Shown here: piece by piece, positions 52,526 through 61,108 of the stretch
How the letters are laid out: each line of letters opens with the position of its first letter
Position numbering within the stretch: position 1 is the first letter of the stretch
NCBI GenBank assembly: GCA_038213435.1
Contig: JBBQTI010000017.1
Location: 1 to 64,000 of the forward strand
DNA from: PALSA-610 sp038213435
Lineage (GTDB): Bacteria; Actinomycetota; Acidimicrobiia; IMCC26256; PALSA-610
Length of the DNA stretch: 64,000 nucleotides
Direction: 5' to 3'
Notes under the pieces: generated by a model
Databases searched by the model: none
Seen by the model: the letters and a program-made list of their open reading frames with translations, nothing else
What the model was told of the DNA's origin: nothing
Program-made: the position numbers and the translations under genes

Positions 52526-53671
52526 ATGCTCGTAGCGGCCGACGCCGGACCCGTGACCAGCGTCGGGCATCTCTGGTTGGCCGACTTTCGGTGCCTGGGC
52601 GAGATCGACGTCGAGCTCGCCTCCGGCTTGACGGTGGTCCAGGGCGCGAACGGGCAAGGCAAGACGAGTCTCCTGGAAGCGATCGGTTGGGTTGCCCGCG
52701 CCCGGTCGTTTCGCGGTGTGAACGACGCGATGCTCGTGCGATCAGGCGCGACGGAAGCCATCGTCCGGGCCGAGGTCACGACCGGTGGACGACAACAACT
52801 GTTCGAAGCCGAGATACGCGCAACGGGACGCAACCGCATCCTGTGCAACCGCCAAGCAGTGACGCGAGCGCGCGATCTACATGGCTTGTTGCGCGTCACC
52901 GTGTTCGCACCCGACGACCTCACGCTCGTCAAGGGCGGGCCTGCGGAACGACGCGACTTCCTCGACGAGCTCCTCGCAATGCTCGCGGCGCGCTATGACG
53001 CTGCCCGATCGGATTTCGAACGGGTATTGAAACAACGGAACGCGTTGCTGCGATCGGGCGTGCGCGAGGAGGATGCGCGTTTCACCCTCGATGTCTTCGA
53101 CGAGCAACTCGTGCTCTCGGGGGCGGAGCTCACCCGGGGTCGTCTTCGCCTCCTCGAACGGCTGGTACCCGCCGTAGCCGCTGCGTACGAGACGCTCGCG
53201 CTCGACATGCGGCCCATCACCGCCACCTACATGAGCGAGTCGGCGTCGGTGCCGTTGACGGCGGCCGACGCCGACACGCTCGAGGACCAACTTCGCGAGG
53301 TGCTCGTGCGGCGGCGGAGCGCCGAGATCGATCGTGGGCTCACGCTGGTCGGTCCACACCGCGATGAGCTGCATTTGAAGATCGACGGCCTGGACGCGCG
53401 CTATCAGGCTTCGCAGGGAGAGCAGCGGACACTCGCGTTGGCGTTGCGCCTCGCCGGTCACGTCGTGGTGCGCGAGCTCACGGGGGCGTCACCGGTATTG
53501 CTCCTCGACGACGTCTTCAGCGAGCTCGACGCGCAGCGCGCCGCCGCGCTCGTGCGCAATCTGCCGCCTGGCCAGACCTTGCTCACGACCGCCGGCGTCC
53601 TTCCACCGGATGTCGTCGCACAACAGAATCTCGTCGTGCAAGCCGGACGCATCGAAGCGGTGTCATCGTGA
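52526..53671 (+). CDS. recF: Recombination mediator RecF
   Basis: 381 residues. Walker A GANGQGKTS at 40-48, signature SQGEQRTLALALRLA and Walker B VLLLDDVFSELDAQR. SMC-like ATPase that loads RecA at gaps with RecOR. Follows dnaN by 7 bp. Confidence 0.96.
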   Translation: MLVAADAGPVTSVGHLWLADFRCLGEIDVELASGLTVVQGANGQGKTSLLEAIGWVARARSFRGVNDAMLVRSGATEAIVRAEVTTGGRQQLFEAEIRATGRNRILCNRQAVTRARDLHGLLRVTVFAPDDLTLVKGGPAERRDFLDELLAMLAARYDAARSDFERVLKQRNALLRSGVREEDARFTLDVFDEQLVLSGAELTRGRLRLLERLVPAVAAAYETLALDMRPITATYMSESASVPLTAADADTLEDQLREVLVRRRSAEIDRGLTLVGPHRDELHLKIDGLDARYQASQGEQRTLALALRLAGHVVVRELTGASPVLLLDDVFSELDAQRAAALVRNLPPGQTLLTTAGVLPPDVVAQQNLVVQAGRIEAVSS

Positions 53672-53985
53672 CGCGACGGGACGAGCCGGTGCCGCTGCGG
53701 GACGCGATCGCGATCGTCGGTCGGGAGCTCGGAATCCCGTCCCCGGACCTCGTCGAGACCCTCGTCGCACGCTGGGTCGACATCGTCGGTCCGGCGATCG
53801 CCGCGCACGCGCGCGTGCGATCGGTGCGGGACGGCGAGTGCACGATCGTGGTCGACGGGCCCGTCTGGGCGACGCAACTTCGCTACGGGTCGAGCGACCT
53901 CCTCGCGCGGGTCAACGAGCGTTGTGGCGGGGATGTCGTGACCTCGGTGAAAGTCGTTGTCGCGGGCCCTCGAAAGACCAGATGA
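53668..53985 (+). CDS. dciA: DciA-type DUF721 protein (helicase loader/operator family)
   Basis: 105 residues. DAIAIVGRELGIPS, WVDIVGPAIAAHARV and VDGPVWATQLRYGSSDLLARVNERCG are the DUF721 core. DciA helps load DnaB in bacteria without DnaC/DnaI, as in actinobacteria; that dnaB is also in the window fits. GTG start overlaps the recF stop by 4 bp. Confidence 0.85.
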   Translation: MTRRDEPVPLRDAIAIVGRELGIPSPDLVETLVARWVDIVGPAIAAHARVRSVRDGECTIVVDGPVWATQLRYGSSDLLARVNERCGGDVVTSVKVVVAGPRKTR

Positions 53986-54101
53986 ACCCTCTCGTTCTGG
54001 TACACTGAAATCACGTAAAACACCCCCTGTGACCAGGGCTTTCGTGTGCCAGGCCGGGGTGGGGCACGCCGACGACGGGCTTGCACGAAGGGATCGCACG
54101 C

Positions 54102-56006
54102 GTGGCGTACGGCGCCAAGGACATCTCGATTCTGAAGGGTCTTCAGCCGGTGCGGGAGCGCCCCGGCATGTACATCGGCTCGACGGGTCCTTCGGGGTTG
54201 CACCACCTCGTTTACGAGGTCGTCGACAACTCGGTCGACGAGGCGCTGGCCGGCTACGCGACGCGCATCGACGTCTCGTTGCTGGCCGACGGCGGGTGTC
54301 GCGTTGTCGACAACGGCCGCGGCATTCCGGTCGAACCGCACCCGGAGTATCCCGACAAGTCCGCCGCGGAGATCGTGCTCACGATGCTGCACGCCGGCGG
54401 CAAGTTCGGCGGGGAGGGCTACAAGATCTCCGGTGGGCTGCACGGTGTCGGCGTGTCGGTGGTGAACGCGTTGTCGCGCCGCCTCGAGCTCGAGATCCAG
54501 CGTGACGGCGGCCGCTACGAGCAGACGTTCGTCGACGGTGGTGAGCCCGTCAGCCCGTTGACGCGGGTCGGCGACTCGGACGCAACCGGCACGACGGTCA
54601 CCTTCTGGCCCGATCCGACGATCATGGAGGAGCTTGAGTTCCGGGCCCAGACGTTGGTCGAGCGGCTGCGGGAGATGGCCTTCCTCAACAAGGGTCTCGA
54701 GATCGTCTTCCGGGACGAGCGCGGGGCGGAACCGAGCGAGCAGGTCTTCAGGTACGAGGGCGGGATCGTCGACTTCGTCGCGCACCTGAACGCCTCGAAG
54801 GAGCCGTTGTTCGCTCGCGTCATCGATATCAGCGACCAGTACGACAGCGGCGAGGTCGAGATCGCGCTGCAGTGGAACACCGGTTTTTACGAAGGCCTCC
54901 ACTCGTTCGCGAACAACATCGCCACCACCGAGGGTGGGATGCACGAGGAGGGCTTCAAGAAGTCGCTCACCAACGTGGTGAACCGCTACGCACGCCAGAA
55001 GGGTCATCTCAAGGAGAAGGACGAGAATCTGCTCGGCGAGGACATTCGGGAGGGCCTCACCGCGATCGTCTCCGTCAAGCTGCGCAACCCGCAGTTCGAG
55101 GGTCAGACGAAGACCAAGCTCGGGAACACCGAGATCCGATCGTTCGTCGAGAAGGCCACGAACGAGAAGCTCGCCGACTGGCTCGAGGAGCACCCGAACG
55201 AGGCCAAGACGATCGTCATGAAGTCGTCGCAGGCCGCGCGCGCCCGGATGGCCGCTCGCCAGGCGCGCGACCTCACCCGGCGCAAGTCGCTGCTCGAATC
55301 CGCGTTGATGCCCGGCAAGCTCGCCGACTGCTCGACCCGTAACGCCGCGGAGGCCGAGCTGTTCATCGTCGAGGGCGACAGTGCCGGCGGGAGCGCGAAG
55401 AAGGCGCGCAATCCCGCGTTCCAGGCGATCCTCCCGATCCGCGGCAAGATCTTGAACGTCGAGCGCTCGCGCATCGACAAGATGCTCCGGAACGAGGAGA
55501 TCCAGGCGCTCATCTCCGCGTCGGGAACCGGGATCAGCGACGAGTTCGACATCTCGAAGCTCCGGTATCACAAGATCATCCTGATGAGCGACGCCGACGT
55601 CGACGGATCGCACATCCGCACGCTCCTGCTCACGTTCTTCTACCGCCAACTTCCCGAGATCGTGCGCGGCGGGTTCGTGTACATCGCACAACCGCCGCTT
55701 TACGGTGCCAAGCTCGGCAAGGACGAGCGCGCGTACTTGAAGGACGAGGCCGCCCTGGCCGCGTTCGAGGCCGAACACGTCGGCCGCAAGATCGAGGTGA
55801 GCCGGTTCAAAGGTCTTGGCGAGATGGACTGGCAGGAGCTCGGGGTGACGACGATGAGCCCCGCCACCCGCACCCTTCTGCAGGTCTCGGTCGAAGACGC
55901 CGCGATCGCCGACGAAATCTTTTCGACCCTCATGGGCGACGACGTCGACGCACGCCGCGGATTCATCCAGGCCAACGCCAAGGACGTGCGTTTCCTCGAC
56001 ATCTGA
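54102..56006 (+). CDS. gyrB: DNA gyrase subunit B
   Basis: 634 residues. ATPase signature ERPGMYIGSTG, DNGRGIPVE and GGLHGVGVSVVNALS, and TOPRIM EGDSAGGSAKKARN and DADVDGSHIRTL. Start GTG 54102 is preceded by AAGGG; the frame could extend to TTG 54081. TACACT (54001-54006) may be its -10 box, with about 95 nt of leader. gyrA follows 18 bp later. Confidence 0.98.
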   Translation: MAYGAKDISILKGLQPVRERPGMYIGSTGPSGLHHLVYEVVDNSVDEALAGYATRIDVSLLADGGCRVVDNGRGIPVEPHPEYPDKSAAEIVLTMLHAGGKFGGEGYKISGGLHGVGVSVVNALSRRLELEIQRDGGRYEQTFVDGGEPVSPLTRVGDSDATGTTVTFWPDPTIMEELEFRAQTLVERLREMAFLNKGLEIVFRDERGAEPSEQVFRYEGGIVDFVAHLNASKEPLFARVIDISDQYDSGEVEIALQWNTGFYEGLHSFANNIATTEGGMHEEGFKKSLTNVVNRYARQKGHLKEKDENLLGEDIREGLTAIVSVKLRNPQFEGQTKTKLGNTEIRSFVEKATNEKLADWLEEHPNEAKTIVMKSSQAARARMAARQARDLTRRKSLLESALMPGKLADCSTRNAAEAELFIVEGDSAGGSAKKARNPAFQAILPIRGKILNVERSRIDKMLRNEEIQALISASGTGISDEFDISKLRYHKIILMSDADVDGSHIRTLLLTFFYRQLPEIVRGGFVYIAQPPLYGAKLGKDERAYLKDEAALAAFEAEHVGRKIEVSRFKGLGEMDWQELGVTTMSPATRTLLQVSVEDAAIADEIFSTLMGDDVDARRGFIQANAKDVRFLDI

Positions 56007-56024
56007 GTTGGATAGGAAACCGCG

Positions 56025-58514
<2,490 letters not shown>

Positions 58515-58517
58515 GCC

Positions 58518-58982
58518 GTGGCGCGCCCCAAGGCTGTGCTCGAGAGCGTTCCCGCGAAGCCCGAGCCGCGCGTGCCGAAGAAGCCACGACGCAAGCGGGT
58601 GGCGTCGCCGCGTCAGGTGTTCGAGCGGCGGTACGTGCAGACGATCCGATCGGTCGACCTCTGGTCGGTGCTCAAGGTGGCGATCTGCTTCTACCTGTGC
58701 GCGCTGATCGTGATCCTCGTCGCCGGCGTGATGCTCTGGTGGATCGCTTCGGCCGCCGGCGTCGTTTCGAGCGTCGAGAGCTTCGTGGGCGACCTCGTGG
58801 ACAACAAGGATTTCCGCCTCTTGTCCTGGGAGGTGCTGCGAGCTGCCACGCTCATCGGGCTCGTCGTCGTCTGCCTGATGACGGTGGTAACGGTGCTCGC
58901 GGCCGCGTTCTACAACCTGTTCTCCGAGCTGCTCGGCGGCATCGAGGTGACGGTCGTGGAGCAGGAGGAGTTGAGCGAGTAG
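58518..58982 (+). CDS. DUF3566 family membrane protein
   Basis: 154 residues. Basic N-terminus (KKPRRKR), RYVQTIRSVDLWSVLKVAICFYLCALIVILVAGVMLWW, and a second helix about 108-133. Typical companion downstream of gyrA in actinobacteria; unknown role. GTG start 3 bp after the gyrA stop. Confidence 0.9.
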   Translation: MARPKAVLESVPAKPEPRVPKKPRRKRVASPRQVFERRYVQTIRSVDLWSVLKVAICFYLCALIVILVAGVMLWWIASAAGVVSSVESFVGDLVDNKDFRLLSWEVLRAATLIGLVVVCLMTVVTVLAAAFYNLFSELLGGIEVTVVEQEELSE

Positions 58983-59062
58983 GAGTGGGGTCAACTGAAC
59001 GCCCAGCTTGACCGCCAGCTCGGAAGCTGACGGGTCTGCGAGCACCGAGATGCCGTCGCCGA

Positions 59063-59197
59063 ATGGTTGCGCGAGAGGTGGGGGCCATTGCGCTCGTCGT
59101 GGCGGTGCGGGAGTGGTTCGCGCGGCACGGCGAAGAGGCCATAGCCGAGTCGTACCAACGTCGGTACGGCGAGGCTGAGCCCGCTTCCGAGAGTTGA
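59063..59197 (+). pseudogene. Probable antitoxin remnant
   Basis: 44 codons coding VVAVREWFARHGEEAIAESYQRRYGE, which looks like the toxin-binding tail of MazE/CopG-like antitoxins; no DNA-binding half precedes it. Followed 30 bp later by the mazF relic in the same direction, the normal gene order of such modules. Confidence 0.45.
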
Positions 59198-59227
59198 TAG
59201 CCAAGATCGCCCCGTTTCGGTATCGGC

Positions 59228-59389
59228 ATGCCTCGCCGGCGACGAGACCTAATCGCGCGGGGAGACGTCTGGGACGCCGACGTTCCCGGGGTCGGTTCGC
59301 ATCCCGTGGTGGTGACCGCGACACGGCTCGGGCGCGCGAAGCTCACCGCGCTCGACGAAGCACTGACGATTGCGCGCGGCCTGGACTGA
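59228..59389 (+). pseudogene. MazF/PemK-type toxin with internal deletion
   Basis: 53 codons: RGDVWDADVPGVGSHPVVVTAT is the N-terminal MazF core, and RAKLTALDEALTIARGLD the C-terminal helix, joined directly. A full toxin has some 55-60 residues between, including catalytic Arg/Thr strands. The join is in frame, so a single deletion is the likely event. The remaining product cannot be an active RNase. Confidence 0.6.
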
Positions 59390-59650
59390 CGGCACGGCCC
59401 GAACGTCCTCGCTATTGGCCTGTGTCGATGCCCTTGGTCGAGCTGGACGCCGCGATTCCGTTCGTGGGTTCGTTGGTCGGGTGGCGGGAGCAAGTGCGGG
59501 GTGGACGAATGGATACCGGACCCGGTCTGGAACGCACGACGCAATTGTTCTCGTCTTCCCGCGCGAAGAACGCGCGAAGAATGGGCCTGAACGCGATGCG
59601 AGCCGTCCTCCGCGACCAGCGGCACCGGCTCTGAGCTGGAGCTACAACAG
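59390..59650. other. Gap with no recognisable gene
   Basis: About 260 bp with short open frames that show no similarity I can recognise. CGCGCGAAGAA occurs twice in tandem at about 59562-59583. Confidence 0.5.
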
Positions 59651-59724
59651 TGGGGCTAGCAAGAATCGAACTTGCGACCTCATCCTTATCAGGGATGCGC
59701 TCTAACCGACTGAGCTATAGCCCC
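59651..59724 (-). tRNA. tRNA-Ile (anticodon GAT)
   Basis: Cloverleaf on the minus strand: acceptor GGGGCTA/TAGCCCC, D-arm GCTC-AGTCGGTTA-GAGC, anticodon stem CATCC/GGATG with loop CTGATAA, T-arm GCAAG-TTCGATT-CTTGC, discriminator A. No encoded CCA. tRNA-Ile next to gyrA is also seen in Mycobacterium. It lies next to the toxin-antitoxin relic. Confidence 0.96.
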
Positions 59725-59770
59725 GGGCAAGCGAAGCAGCGTAGCAGCGGTCCCCCGTCCGTCCGCTCGC

Positions 59771-59804
59771 CTTACTCGATACGACGCCTTACTCGATACG
59801 ACGC
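59771..59804 (+). repeat. Perfect 17-bp tandem duplication
   Basis: CTTACTCGATACGACGC occurs twice without gap, and CTCGATAC recurs a third time at 59809-59816, where it forms part of the -10 region (TACACT) of the next gene. Confidence 0.9.
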
Positions 59805-59827
59805 TGTGCTCGATACACTCCCGCGTC

Positions 59828-59965
59828 GTGAAGGTCTTCAAGCGCCTGCTCTTCGTGCTCGGCGCCGCGGGCGCGGTGGGAATGCTCGCTCGCGTACGCG
59901 GGAAAGGCGGCGTCCCGCCCACGACCGGCGGTTGGCGTGAGCTCGAAGGTCCCGATTTTCGGTGA
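59828..59965 (+). CDS. Small membrane-associated protein, unknown
   Basis: 45 residues: basic start VKVFKRL, hydrophobic LLFVLGAAGAVGMLA and a Gly/Pro/Thr segment ending WRELEGPDFR. GTG lies 8 nt after TACACT (leaderless). Length and pattern suit a one-helix peptide; no family recognised. Confidence 0.5.
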   Translation: MKVFKRLLFVLGAAGAVGMLARVRGKGGVPPTTGGWRELEGPDFR

Positions 59966-59990
59966 GCGCACGAGTGCATCGAATCGGCCC

Positions 59991-60980
59991 GTGACGACGG
60001 CGCTCGTCGTCGGTGTCGGCGCGGTTGGTACCCGCGCCGCGCGCCAGCTGATCGACACTCCGGGCGTCGATCGCCTCCTGCTCGCCGATAGAGACGAGGG
60101 CCAACTCGCCGAGGTCGCTCGAGCGTTCGGACCCGACGCCCAGGCCGTCGATTTCGCGCCCGGCGATCCGATCCCCGCGGACGTCGACGTGGTTGTCACC
60201 GCGCTGCCGGCCGGTGTGGATCATCCGGTCGTGACCGCCGCCATCGCGGCGGGCGTTCCTGTCGCATCGAGCGAGGAAGAGCACGACGCGCTCGATCAGC
60301 TGCGCGCGCTCGACCCGAATGCACGCGGCGCGGAGGTCGTGGTCGGAATCGGCTGCGGTCTCGCACCGGGCCTCGTCGACGCGCTCGCACGCCATGCCGC
60401 ATCGATGTTCGAGAAGGTAGACGAGATACGCGTCGCGCGTACGGGTTGGGCCGGGCCGGCGAGCGTTGCGACGGTTCGCCATGAGCGCCGCGTGCCGGTG
60501 CGGACGTGGCACGACGGCACCTGGCGCGAAGATCACCCGCACGGCGACAGTCTCGTTTGGTTCCCCGAACCGATCGGGGCTCGCGACTGCCGGACCGTGA
60601 CCGGCGCGACCGCCCTGCTCGTCGACGCGTTCCCCGACGTCGCGCGCATCGGTGTACAGCTCGGAGAGCCGCCGAAGCGCGCGCGTCTGCGCCGGCGCTT
60701 CGGCGACGATGGCGAGTGGGGCGCCGCGCGCGTGGAGGTCTGGGGCCGGCGGGACGGAAGCTTCGATTGCACGGTCTACGGCGTCGTCGAGCGCACCGCG
60801 GTCGCGGCCGGAGCGGCGCTCGCGGTCGTCGCGGCGCGGCTGGCCGGTGCGCTCGAACCCCGGCTCGACCGGCCGGGAGTGCACGGAGTCGGCGCGCTGC
60901 TCGATCCGGTGCCGTTCCTGGCCGAGCTCGCCCAGCGTGGCGTACGCGCGGCCGCGTTCGAGGGCGTGGCCGTCGCCTGA
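59991..60980 (+). CDS. Saccharopine-dehydrogenase-like NAD(P)-binding protein
   Basis: 329 residues from GTG 59991; a start at 59937 would add 18 and overlap the previous gene. TALVVGVGAVGTRAARQLID is the dinucleotide-binding motif, with LLLADRDEGQLAEVA and DVVVTALPAGVDHPVVTAAIAAGVPVASSEEE following. C-terminal half (EIRVARTGWAGPASVATVRHERRV) resembles the family of carboxynorspermidine/saccharopine reductases. Substrate unknown. Confidence 0.75.
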   Translation: MTTALVVGVGAVGTRAARQLIDTPGVDRLLLADRDEGQLAEVARAFGPDAQAVDFAPGDPIPADVDVVVTALPAGVDHPVVTAAIAAGVPVASSEEEHDALDQLRALDPNARGAEVVVGIGCGLAPGLVDALARHAASMFEKVDEIRVARTGWAGPASVATVRHERRVPVRTWHDGTWREDHPHGDSLVWFPEPIGARDCRTVTGATALLVDAFPDVARIGVQLGEPPKRARLRRRFGDDGEWGAARVEVWGRRDGSFDCTVYGVVERTAVAAGAALAVVAARLAGALEPRLDRPGVHGVGALLDPVPFLAELAQRGVRAAAFEGVAVA

Positions 60981-61108
60981 ACCGCCCGGCGCGCGTTTCA
61001 CTGCCGGCGCCCGCGAAGTGTGCCGATGTACAGATACCGTGTCGGGTCGGCCTTCGGAGGCTGGCCCTGGTGTGGCCGGGAATTCGCCGAGGATTACGGT
61101 CGGTGACG

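Noticed and set aside
59370..59705. 111-codon frame between the mazF relic and tRNA-Ile
   Set aside because: Runs into the tRNA gene, no similarity to a known family.
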